Part shown: positions 1 to 17,323 of the stretch, one piece after another
How the letters are laid out: each line of letters starts with the position of its first letter
How positions within the stretch are numbered: position 1 is the stretch's first letter
Assembly: GCA_950295325.1 (NCBI GenBank)
Contig: OX485804.1
Location: forward strand, 46,500,001-46,564,000
DNA from: Polytrichum commune
Taxonomy: Eukaryota; Streptophyta; Polytrichopsida; Polytrichales; Polytrichaceae
Direction: 5' to 3'
Length of the DNA stretch: 64,000 nucleotides
Made by a program: the position numbers and the translations under genes
The notes under the pieces: model-generated
Databases searched by the model: none
Seen by the model: only the letters and a program-made list of their open reading frames with translations
What the model was told of the DNA's origin: nothing

Positions 1-120
1 TTCTTAATCGAACATCTAATTTGACTGGTGCGATGTTGTGAGGCTCATGGGACATTTCATGTACTAGAGTTTCAAAATGGCAATGTAGAGTTCTTGTGTG
101 TGTGTGGTGTGTGTGAAATA

Positions 121-404
121 CTCCCTTCGTCCCAAAATGATTGTCCTACCTCCCGGATTTTCTTGTCCCAAAATGATTGTCTGGTTTATTTGCCCAGCTA
201 GAAATTTGAGGCTCAAAGTCAAATTTTTCATGCCAAAAATTTTATCATCAAGAAGTCTTTTGATATTGCAACTTCGGGGGGTGTTGCATAGTAGTAGTTG
301 TTTTATGTTTTAAGAGTCATACTTACAACTATTTGGTCAATGATCAACGGGCCTTAATCTCGCCAAAGTTAGGAACATGGACAATTATTTTGGGACGGAG
401 GGAG
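121..404. mobile_element. Stowaway-like MITE (Tc1/mariner type)
   Basis: The left end begins CTCCCTTCGTCCCAAAATG and the right end is its inverted partner, reading TTTTGGGACGGAGGGAG on the plus strand. TA dinucleotides flank both ends (119-120 and 405-406), as expected for the TA target duplication of Stowaway/mariner elements. A second TGTCCCAAAATGATTGTC copy lies just inside the left end (about 164-181). At 284 bp it has no room for a transposase, so it is non-autonomous. The calls rest on termini and flanking TA only. Confidence 0.88.
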
Positions 405-1895
405 TAACCATGTATGGTCAATCACTACCCACTCATGTTGAAAATCAACGTGCTTGCACAATAAAACACCTAATAAGGATTCAACATAGTTGTCCATTGT
501 TTGACGTGTGTAAGGTTTTGGTTATTGACAACATGATGGTGGGCGGACGGTGCAAGGATTAGCCCGATACATCATTTCACATGCATGTAAGCAACAAGTT
601 GGGACAATGCATGCCCAAACTAGTCGAATGTAGAATTTGGAACTTTAGTCTAGAGAGAACGCATAGGCATTGTTGTAGTCGCCATTCCCAAGTTCAAAAT
701 AGTTGACCGTTGACACCAACATGGTGAGCATGTGCGGGGATTGCCTCATATTTGATTCATATGCACATGTGCAACAAGTTTGGACAACACAAATATAAAC
801 TACAAGGTTCATGGTATTTGGTGTCACATAAACTAGTTGCAAAGAGTTTGAACTAGGTGTCTAGAGGCCTAGAAGTGTCACATCCGTTAATTGTCAACAA
901 TACATTATTCATCAATACATGTAATTTTTTTAAGTGAATGGTTTATTAAAATATGACATTTAGTGTAGCACATAGGAGTAACATTTGGACCATAGATTCT
1001 AGGATATGTTTGTTTGGATGGTTATTGTGTGTAGCGGGTGTTTGATTTGAGTTGTGGGTTTCGAAGTTGTGAGATCCAGAAGCTCTAAGCTCCAAAGAGG
1101 AAGTTTCAAAGATGTAAAGGACATCACTTCACTCACAAGACCCAAGATTCATTCTCAGGTCAAGTAATGAGTTTCAAAGTTGGAACGCTAGATGTGAATT
1201 TTGAAATTAGATTCGGAAGAGATGCAGATCAGACCCGGACTAGCTGCAATGTAGATCCAACAGACTTGTGTTAGATTCAAAGTTGTTAAATTTTGAAGTT
1301 GTGAGTTTTAAAGTTTTGAGACTTGGAAAGTTGTGACATTTGAAGAGGGAGTCTCAAAAAACTGAACGAGATCACTCCACTTAGACCCAAGACTCATCCT
1401 CACGCCAAGGTGCATATTGAGAAGCCCAAGCAAGAGCATAGAAGCAGAGCTCCACCGTCTAAGGCGTCGAAACTAGATTTAAACACCCCGAGGGGAAGTA
1501 GCTAGGCCGAAACGAGGATAATGGCCACGGAGGCATCATTTAGATGGGGTAGCCATAGGCACAAGAAGATTGGTAAGCGCAATATGATCTTCTTCATATT
1601 TCTCCTCACATTAGACAAGTGTATATCTACACTCCTCTCCATGAAGATTATTTCACAGTCAACCATGAAAAAAACTATAGAATGAGGCCAAAAATATTTC
1701 ATACGGCCCTTTCACAAAGATCACACAACTGACATATATTCCCACCATCAAGAAACTGCAACACTAAGCCATAATCCTCTCATATGGTCCTCTCACAAAG
1801 ATCACAAAGATGGTATGTATTCCCACCATCAAGATGAGGTTCACATAAATCAAGACCAAGCTCGCAGCTACCAAGAATCAACATCTCCCCATCAT
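405..1895. other. Intergenic; imperfect direct repeats, no gene seen
   Basis: No open frame here shows recognisable protein features. Two local duplications are visible. A 55-bp block at 1699-1753 is repeated at 1780-1834, both ending in TTCCCACCATCAAGA. A looser pair lies at about 1060-1170 and 1285-1410, both carrying GAAGTTGTGAG and AGACCCAAGA. Confidence 0.5.
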
Positions 1896-1906
1896 TGTTT
1901 GAGCAC

Positions 1907-2313
1907 GGGGAGGTCACTTCATTGTCAAGTTGACACCACGTGCGGACAAAGTTTGCTACCCCTATATTACATGCCATATATAGTTTTAAAATTTATGATA
2001 TTTTTTCTACATATACATAACCATTGATAGTATCTTTTGAATACTATTTTGAAATTTTGAGTCATCTTTATTTTTTTTAGTAATTGTTTTAGTTCAATTC
2101 TGTGTCATTCTAGTTAGAAATGGTATGTTTTATGAAGAAAACAAATCATCAAATTTAGTTACCACTTTTGACTATGTCATAGGTACTGTGTATATCTACT
2201 CATGAAAAAAATTTGATAAAATTTTGACCCATTTTGGTGGTGCAACTTATCAAAAGAAGATTTTTTTTGGTCGCACGTGGTGTTCAACTTGACAATGGAG
2301 TGATCTACCCATG
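1907..2313. mobile_element. Mutator-type MITE with 11-bp target duplication
   Basis: The ends form a terminal inverted repeat of about 45 bp. The left end has GGGGAGGTCACTTCATTGTC and continues through AAGTTGACACCACGTGCG; the right end, reverse-complemented, has GGGTAGATCACTCCATTGTC and AAGTTGAACACCACGTGCG. The 11-bp word TGTTTGAGCAC flanks both sides (1896-1906 and 2314-2324). Long inverted repeats with 9-11 bp target duplications are typical of Mutator-like elements. The interior is AT-rich with no coding capacity. Confidence 0.7.
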
Positions 2314-2324
2314 TGTTTGAGCAC

Positions 2325-2589
2325 CAAAACTTCACATCAAAAAGTCACCAAGGGCACATTATTCTCCACCCTAACCCTAGCCTCCAAGGCCACAATCCCA
2401 ACAAATAACTCCCTACAAGTACCCTCGCAAAGGGCCACTTTGCTTAGCTTGTGCGCATTGATGGTTGTTTCCCCTTTCTAATATTATATCAATAAAGTGT
2501 GCAAGTCACATATTTTTCTCTACAAACAACCCTTCTTGAGGCTATATACATACCACACTCATTTCACACAACTTCCAAGACGTGAAAAT
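2325..2589. other. Short intergenic stretch, nothing recognised
   Basis: Between the MITE and the LINE remnant I see no gene, repeat pair or regulatory motif I can support. Confidence 0.4.
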
Positions 2590-5500
2590 ATGAAACATAA
2601 CACCAGGCTATTCAAAGGCTTCCACATCACTATTCAATTCAACACCACATAAAAAACCATGAGCAAAGGAAATGCCCAAAGTGCATGCTCTGACTGTCTA
2701 CACAAAATGAATATACTTCTTGGTACATACTACTCAAACCCAATTGATATTGGTTTTAACCACATCACCAAGAATTGGGTGGGTTTTCTGAAGCTACATC
2801 CCAAGCACCCACTCAAAAATGGATTAGTGCTATTGAGAGGAGAACGTGCATTCGTGATGGAACTTGAAGTGGGGGCGGGGGGAGCGGGTTATCGGTAAAG
2901 TTGAAAAGGGCTTTGAGTTGCTCACAAAGGTGCGAAACCTTCAACTCCACACCAAAGGTGACACACTACGCCACCACACCACACATAGCATCTTCAACAC
3001 GCTAGTATGCAAAAGCTACTACATAGGCCCACAACTTGAGTTCTTGACCTTGACAAAACCGGAAGTATTAAAGGACTACACATTTCTTACTCTAGCCACC
3101 TAAGAAGCAAGAGACTCCATCCTACAACAAAACCTACTTTACAACCATGAGAAACTCAAGGTTAGTGTAATATGTGACCGGGACAGCGACAACCCATCCA
3201 AGCTACGCATTAGCACAACCTTCCCCAAGAGGAGTCACAATCTAGCATTGCGAGAACCATCAAGAAGCTATTTAGTGAAGACAACATTGTTGGAGTGAGC
3301 TTCGGACAAATCCCAAGCATAAAGAGGGTAGACAAGCTGGATGGTGCCACATACATGTCTCTCAATAAGCAGTCTAGACACAGTGGTTGAACAAATCCAC
3401 CTACATCCTTGGGAGGTGTGTCAACTTCATCCCTCATTGCCAAAGCATCGATGGTTCGGAACCAAACCAAACCACAATCCGCTTAGCCCAAGATCCAACT
3501 TGGGAGGTGATTGCATAAAAAATTCAAGCAATGCATAACTCCGTACACACCAACCCATTGATCATTGAGAAGAGATTCAACCACACAATGCAAGCTTGGG
3601 AGGAGAAGTTGGATGGAAATTTTGCCACGATGGTATCTACAATCAACCTCAACACGGGCAAATACGTGGAGGCGGCAACGGACACATTCAAAATTCAAAT
3701 TGCAAGCAACGCTACGGCTATGGGAGCAATGGCTTTGGAGTTCCAACTCTCAAACCAATGCGTACAAGCTATAACATACTCTTTGGCCACCACCCTCCCA
3801 AGCCTTCCGACCCACAACTAGTCACCTCCAAGCCCCTCCAGGCTTCCACAACCCACAACCCACCACCAACCAACAATAACCACCAACGCCACAACATATA
3901 TTATGAATAGCTCCCTTATAGGCTCACATCAATGGCTCAACCTATTTGTTTTGTGTACTATCTATATGTATGTCAAAAAAGAGCTTAAGTTTCTTCAATG
4001 GTTCTTATCATCTTTCCAAAATGTTTGCTAACAAAAAACTTAAGTACGCATGCCTAAACAAAACCACATCAAAATGACAATAAAAAAAACACATGCACCT
4101 AACCCCCATCCCAAACCCAATAAAGTCCTCCACAAACATATCAACCTTAAAGGCATGATACATGCCCTCATACTAATAATATATGTTCACATCTCACACA
4201 AACATCCAACTATCACAAAGATCCTTAACAACAACATCACTTAGTGGGAAACACACACCATGAAAATACCACCTATCGCCAAGATTGCCCCTACTCTTTT
4301 ACACACATTGGCACACCATCCAAAGGCAAACTCCATATACATACAAGCCCACCCAAAAAAGTCATATACACCCCCCCCCCCCAAACACACACACATATAA
4401 TGACAACTTAACCACCCTCGTGATAAACACAAAGCTCATAGGAACCCTCCTCCACATCTCATACACAAACCTCAAAAAACTCAAATGTAGAACTACATGT
4501 TATTACATGTGGAGCTCCTCTACCTTTATTCGCTTCACCTGAGATATCTCTTCAATCTCATGTGTTACATATCACATATTTAAAATTATATAAAAAAAAC
4601 AATCCCAACAAAAATATTGTCAATACTACAAAAACTCCCTGACATTAAACTTAAATATGCCACACTATTCAACACATTCTTTCCCTTTCCACAACCTTCC
4701 ATACACAACACTAACCTCAATTAAAAGCTCCCTCACTTAAAATATGTCCAACTCCTCCGAGCATATCACATCCCACGCATCATCTATACCCTAATAGTCT
4801 CCATAAGCCCCATACCAATACAATGCAACACCGTCCTCTAAAATGGATTTCTTGCACATAGTCTCATTAGACTTAGAAGATTACACAATCTCCACCTCCA
4901 TTACTATTTGCCCCCATCACCGAATCACTAACCACCGCCCACGCAACATAACATCTCGCACGAGAATTATATGACCACATCAAACTCAACATCTCATACA
5001 ATACCACCCCCTCACAATAATTGTTTCAATGACTATTTCTGGCAACATCACCAAAATAATAACCCCTGTCAAATTAATCCCTTACATACAAATTATTACA
5101 ATAGCCAATAAACCTCTCACCCTCATAGTAACAATGCACTTATGTATGCCAATACACGAAGAAGACATACACATCATCCATGATATCTAACAAACAATTA
5201 AACAAACCCTAACTATCACAACACATTTTCCAATCCTCATAGAAGACTTTAACCAAGACATATGCTTCATTGGACACCATAATCATCACTCCTTAACTCA
5301 ACCAACCAATGAGGGTAAAGAATGATAAACTTTTACATCCAATCTCCAACTCACACCAATTCCCAACACACCAACATTTTCAAGACAAGGGGGACCCAAC
5401 TATAACGTATTCGCCTCATAGATGGGTTCTATACCCCCAACATGCACTCAGTGCATCAAGTATGCCGCACCACCATGCAATTACACTTCAATTTGGACCA

Positions 5501-6600
5501 TTTCCCAGTAGCCCTCCGCCTCTCACCCCAATTGAGCTCTTACTATAGTCCTCATACCTCATGCATCACCAACCAACACAACCACCCAATTTACATACCC
5601 CATACTGGAAACTAATATACAACTTTCCTTACTAAATTGAATGAACTAAACTTCATCAACATCCAACAACGTACCAAACTACTACGAGAACCACCCCTCA
5701 CCCCGGAAAATGGTAAAAAATACAAAAACAATTTACAAATCATCATAAGCTCAAATAAGTGAATGCGCCAAATAAACATGTATTGTATCTCCACCCCTTT
5801 CCCTCACTCCACAAACAAAACATCAAAAGGAACTTTTGGTCTTGTAAACTATAAAAACAATGGAAAAAAAAACTCCAAACCTACCACCTCATAAAAATAT
5901 CATCAGAGTTACTACACTCCTAATACCCCCTAACTTGCACTGCAAACCAAAAATTCAAGAAATACAAAAGAAACTCCCACAACATAACCCCATCACCCAC
6001 CACTTACGACCCACTATAAATATAAAACTGGTTGGAAAACATAGCTAGCATACCAAAAAATGTCAAGGTAGAAGCCAGCCCAAAAAATTACCACTACACG
6101 AACCTCCCAAAACTGCAAAAGAACCAAAAATTTTTATAGAGCTCTATTAAGCTGAAAATGAAAAACGATTCACAAACGAATCTTCAATGATCAAACTCCA
6201 CACCACTCAATTGTGAAATAGATAAAGATGGAAATTTAGCCACACATTTAGACGCCATTGCAAATGTCACTACTCCATACAAAATAAAAAATTTAAAAAT
6301 GAAAAATAAATAAAAATCCAAAGACAAGCCCCCTATGCTAAAACCATATGGACCACCTGTCGTGATGCATGCGCATTATTTGCCAATACCTGTGGCAAAC
6401 AAAAGACATTTTCATACTAGAAAAAACACAAAAAAAACAAACCTCCTCCTCACTCCCTCCACTAGCAACATCATTCACTACAATTGTATATGACACATGC
6501 CTCCAAAATCTATCCAAAGGCAAATCCCCCGGACTAGATAGTATCGGCCAAACAGACCGATAATTCCAAGATAAATACCACATTAGATCTAGAATATTGA
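2590..6600 (+). mobile_element. Decayed LINE (ORF1-like, APE endonuclease and RT remnants)
   Basis: The coding strand is A/C-rich and interrupted by many stops and frameshifts. At 2.65-3.8 kb there are ORF1-like fragments (for example 3531-3821). Endonuclease motifs of the apurinic (APE) class follow: ILIEDFNQD near 5235-5265 (the GDFN motif, G changed to E) and LDHFPVALRL near 5492-5525, the usual C-terminal DH motif of this fold. At 6505-6550 NLSKGKSPGLDSI matches the start of the LINE reverse-transcriptase domain (KxPGxDxI). The order ORF1, APE, RT on one strand is the LINE layout. The copy is inactive, and its exact ends and clade are unresolved. It may belong to the same broad family as the 47.8-49.7 kb element, which has the same A/C-rich bias. 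Confidence 0.72.
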
Positions 6601-9249
6601 AAAGTGCATTTTACAAGCCACTGCTATCTTCCCACCAAACACATAGCACATAACACACATCACACCTCCACCTCCACCTCCACCCCCACCAACCCCCACA
6701 ATCCCAAACTCTAACCCACACCCAAAGTATAACACAACCATGACACCCTTAGGCACCTCTATCTCATACATCTCTAGTTGTAAATAAATAAGTAAATAAC
6801 CCACAAAAACAAGACAAATAAACAAACAACAAACAAACAAACAGATGGGAGCCAAACAACATACATATAAATTTCACTGCCACATAGCAAACTCCATACA
6901 CTAAGTACTCCAAATGGATCACATAAATACAATTCTAAAACCCCAACACCATCCTCTATGAACACAACCCACTACTTGTCATAAAACACACATTAAAAAT
7001 AAACAATAAGCCTTAAAAAGAATTACTCAAAAGTTTCCATGAAATATATTAGATGGGTAAACATGTAGTCCATAAAGATATCTATCTGCTCCCTTCTAGC
7101 CTATTGCTTTGTTCAATTTGAACCTAACCCCTTGGCTCACTATTAAGAAAAATTTCATCATACTCAATCTTTTGATTTTTGGTCCATATTCGATAACCGA
7201 CAAGTTTATGGACATACTTTTGGAATCCCTTGTCGAGAAGAAGTCTATGGGCGATGAAAGCAACTTCTGGCTTCTGGTGAGGCCACGTCGCCTGTGCATT
7301 CTCGACCGTCGGATTTGACCGATGTAAGATCTCCACCGTTCCTGCCACCACTCATCCACTGCGTCGAAGGATAGTTGGAGAAGTGAACACATGGTATTCG
7401 GTGCTACGATGAAACCCATTTTAGAGGAAAATTAAGTTTCATTCTCAAAATCATGCTACTTGGTGTGTACATGACTTCCCAACCTATATAATGATGGCTA
7501 GGACAATGAAAAAGGGAATTCTTGGTTGCCCCATTTGTGGTCCATTTACACAATCACATAGCTCTAGATCATAAGTGGTGGCTTCCATAGATTCAACCTC
7601 GGTTGTTCAACTCCACCATGTTTTCTCCTTACTCAAACTTAGAGGCCCTTTACCGCGTATGAGTGCGTCAAATCACTTGCAATGGGGCGTAAATAAGGGC
7701 AAAATACTTAGGGCACGCACTCCATGGTGAGAAGCAATGTGAAATGAATTCTACTGGTATACTCTCTATTATATTGGATGACAAATGATTACAATGCGGG
7801 TTTTATAACTCTTCGTCATTTCCCCAACATAGGTAGTATTGAGTTGAGTGTGGATATTGTGGAATAAAACATAGAGTTCTCGTGATGCATGAACTCAATA
7901 TTATGCACACTGAATGAAATGTTGGGAATTTTGTTCTTAAATTTCTATTTGGTTTAGAGAGACACAATGGCAGAGTCGTAAGGACATGGAGGAAGTAGGG
8001 GTGATGCCTATCTTGTGGGCACGGCAAGATTTTTAAAACCATTTGCCAAATATGTCCTCACTACAAAACCGAGATAAATGTTTGTAAAACAAACAATTGC
8101 GATAAAAACTCCAACTAGGTATGGCAATTCTTTGGAGAATCACATGTCCAAAGCCAAGCTGATGGGCTTGAAACCTCAAAATGTCCACTACCTAGCCCAA
8201 CAAATTCTCCAAGCTTGTTCTTGATGTTTATCAAATCCATTTAAGAAGACCACACTATGTAGGTGGGGAGGAAGTGTTTCACCCAAATTTGTGCGCGTGT
8301 TATAAATCCTCTTGATCTACCAACACTCAATATATATTTAAATGAGACAATTTGTCTATTGAAGGTATATTTTCCACCTGCAATGTTTGGTGTCATGGAA
8401 CATGTGCTTATCCATCTCATAAACAAACTGTTTATTGTGTGGACCGGTTGGGGGTAGATGGTGTTATCCTCGAGAAGGTATCTTGGGGTCCAAAAAGTTA
8501 TGTAAACAATAAAGCTAGGCTGGAGGCATCACTCATCTACCAAATGACACAAGCATTCCATTCATTTTCCATGTGGACTTGGGTGATCAAAATAAATTTT
8601 GGGGGATAAAAAGTGGCATTTTTTGTGGATACCTTTCAATTGTTATAATATTAAAATCAAAAGGTTTATTCACACTCGTTTTTACCCCAAAAAAAAAACC
8701 AAACTTTCTCCAAGAAAGTCTTACACCCAACATTGATTAAAATACCCTCTAATCAATACTTTCATAGCCTTGGGGAGTTATGCTAAACAAACCCTTCCCT
8801 AACTTGAGAGGGTCATGCCAGGGGTGCCTTTTTGCAAAGTAATTATATTCACTCATAGAAGAAGTGCTCAACCATGTTGGTAAAATTGGCCATGCAGCGA
8901 AGTGACATAGTATGTGTGAATTTCCATGGAGGGTAAGCGCAATAGGTGATTTTGCAATATGCAAACGACACATCAATTTCTATATAACGCTCTAAACATG
9001 TAAATTGTTAGTAATTTAATGCATATTCCTCTTTGCATTGGCCCTTTCCATTAACTTAAAGGGAACCATGGCTTACAACTGTAAAGGTGGTAATTACAAC
9101 CCTACTTGGCTCAAATTTCATAATAATGGGCAGAGACCAATGATATTTTCAAACAACAAAGCACGTACTTCAGCCTTGACTTAGAAGTTGCAAGCATTGA
9201 CAAGTTTTAATCATAATGTCCAGAAGCTAAAATTCTGGTGCACCTCTTA
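6601..9249. other. Intergenic; no gene recognised
   Basis: The first 400 bases keep the A/C-rich bias and may be further LINE debris, including a CCACCT-rich run at 6667-6691. Beyond 7.05 kb the composition changes. A minus-strand open frame at 7096-7419 (107 codons) matches no family I know. No splice-consistent gene model could be built. Confidence 0.4.
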
Positions 9250-10740
9250 ACTTATTTATTTTCTCAAGATACACTAGGAACCTCTTTATAGAGGGATATG
9301 ACCTATAAGCCCAAGTTATCATCAGTACTATTTTTGTCGTCCTAAATGAGATACGATGAGGAAAGGAGAAAGTTCTAGTATACCTGACGTCTACTAAACT
9401 TCCGTGGAATGCAATAGCTGTGCATCCGAGCATTACAATCTTCATTTTCGCAAGGCTGTGCCTGAAGAGTAACATCACACTCCCTTTCAAATCCAAGACG
9501 GACCTGGTTCTAGATTCAAGGGTGATCACATGTCTTGAAATACAATTTTACAGAGGCGCTGCATCTGCCCACACCAGTCTAAGCAAAAGAGAGGCGACAA
9601 AAGAAGACCAGTCCACCGACGATAGACCAAATACAAACCTTTATGGCAGCTTCATTGCAGACTTCACAGAAGGGCACATCAAAGTTTCTGACCAACCCTT
9701 TAAGCTCCAAGAATGACTTCATGCCTAACACCACCCGCCCATCTTCCAGCTCGCTTAACCAGTTCTCTGATACTAGAGTTGCTAATGTTTCCTCCTTGCC
9801 AGCAAGAGTAAGTTCCAGGGGGCTGCTTGACTAGTGCTTGCTTCCCCTTGTGTCGAATTATCACACTATAAAGGTCCACACCCCCACAATCAAAATATTT
9901 ATTGCTTAACATAAGTACAACTTCTAAGGATTTCATGAGTACATGTATGTACAATTTAGGAGCTAGTCCAAATAACTCAAATTGCTCAACCAAAAGACTG
10001 CCCACAAATCTCTTGCTCTTTAGTCCTCTCTATCTCTCTGTAACATACAAGCAGTGTTCATCGCATATCTTTAAGCAGCCTATCAACCCCTATGAAATAG
10101 CAGGATCCAAGATGTTACAAAACAGCTCATTTAAAAACTAAATCAGGTTTTGATTTACGTGCAATACCACAACAGGTATGACAACAGAGGTTCTAAAATA
10201 CATATTTTTTAGGAAACAAGATATCTGGGAAAAGCTAACATAAAGAGGCTCCACAAAGATCCCCCTGTTGTGGACTCTGTAATGAAGTACCTGAGTATCA
10301 AGACGAAGATTAGGTGCTTGCATGCTGGAAATTACTCCCTCTGCTCATGGTTCTGTTAGAATCGACTCCATCTGCATGTCCAAGAAGTTGAACTTCATGT
10401 ATAAGAATATTTTTGTATACAAAAATATCACATACAGTGTACATTATGAAAAGATCTATCACAAGAATGTTAATGCTTGACATAGGCATTCACAACGGAA
10501 AGTGGTGCATTTCACATTCATCTCATCAGTTGAGATTTTGTAAACATGACTTACCAGAGAACAGCAAGGTTACTATCTCCACTATGCATATTAATCATCC
10601 TGGACGGCATTCAGAAGTTTGATCCTCAATTGTAAGCAACTCACAATAGCATTGCAGAAGGTCAGCTGCAGATGCATCTCTAGTGTCCCGAGGTTTGATT
10701 CCTCGCTGGCAAATTTGTTCATACCAGTAATGAACCCAAC
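9250..10740 (-). pseudogene. Partial NSE1 pseudogene (exons 2-5 with introns)
   Basis: This is a direct, same-strand copy of about 21.365-22.865 kb in the intact NSE1 gene, with introns retained, so it arose by DNA duplication and not retroposition. Recognisable parts are the 3' part of exon 2 (to about 10654), exon 3 (10291-10371), exon 4 (9639-9865) and exon 5 (9384-9461). Two lesions disable it. Exon 3 has TGA where the intact gene has TCA (complement at 10345-10347). Exon 4 is 227 bp and not 228, because a run of six C on the coding strand is five (9818-9822), which soon leads to a stop. Exon 5, with CENEDC and the RxHxYC motif, is still open. Exons 1 and 6 are absent. Confidence 0.92.
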
Positions 10741-11472
10741 TTTTGCATGTACAAGGTATCTTCTCATGAATAGACATGTAAGTGCAGTAATGACTAAAAT
10801 TTGTAAGGACTAAACACGGTGGATGAAGAGCACTGAAAATGAAGTCCATCTGCTCAAATAGGGCAAACTCGATGCACAGATTAGCACTTGCAATATATTG
10901 ATACAAACCAAAAACCCCTTAGACGACTTGTCAGGAAATCATGGGTACTGATAGTAGCTGGAGTACAATAAAGGATCTGAATTTCCTTGAACACCACTAA
11001 CTCTGCCCATCATGTCAAGCACAGGATTATAATGACCATTGAGCAAAAGATTCAAAGAAAAATCAAAATGAAAACAAGATTTCTGTCCACACACCATAAC
11101 CACTCAAATGTGAGCCCTCCAGCTCTTTCACTTCATTGATTTGAGATAAGATGGTACTGCAGAGAATGTCACTACCAAGTAGTCTAGAGATAATGTAACA
11201 GACCGCTGTAGACATGCCTCCACCCACCTCACTCAGAATAGTGATGATGTAACTCTGGTAATATACTGACCAGAGTCTTCCCAAGCTGGCATCCTGCCAC
11301 CATATGAAAAAGTTACAACCACCAAAGCCTTCACAGTCCCATCTTTAAGCATGTAGAGTTGTCCTGCCACATTTGTGCTGGAGCATTCCCACCATAATCG
11401 CATGCACTGAGCAGACGAACACCACCGTTCTTAAAAACATTTTTCTACATGACCTCCAAACATTGTGCACAG
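10741..11472. other. 3' flank of the DDX6-like gene
   Basis: This stretch lies between the helicase stop codon (minus strand) and the NSE1 pseudogene. It probably holds the helicase 3' UTR and terminator region. No separate gene or repeat is recognised, and no confident polyadenylation signal was singled out. Confidence 0.4.
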
Positions 11473-17173
<5,701 letters not shown>

Positions 17174-17280
17174 TTCCGGCCTTCTCAGTGTCAATCTCCC
17201 GCTTGCCCCCTAAAAATCGCGGCTCCTGTGCAGGGAGCCAGCCCTGGCCCCCGTAATGGCAATCCGAGTCCCACCTGCGT

Positions 17281-17321
17281 AAAGAGAGAAAGAGAGAGCG
17301 AGAGAGAGCGAGAGAGAGAGA
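17281..17321. repeat. GA/CT microsatellite upstream of the helicase start
   Basis: A GAGAGAGCGAGAGA-type tract lies about 110 bp upstream of the proposed helicase ATG. On the gene's own strand it reads CTCTCTCTCGCTCTC. Pyrimidine-rich tracts of this kind are common in plant core promoters and 5' leaders, so it may lie in the leader; that role is inferred. Confidence 0.6.
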
Positions 17322-17323
17322 TG

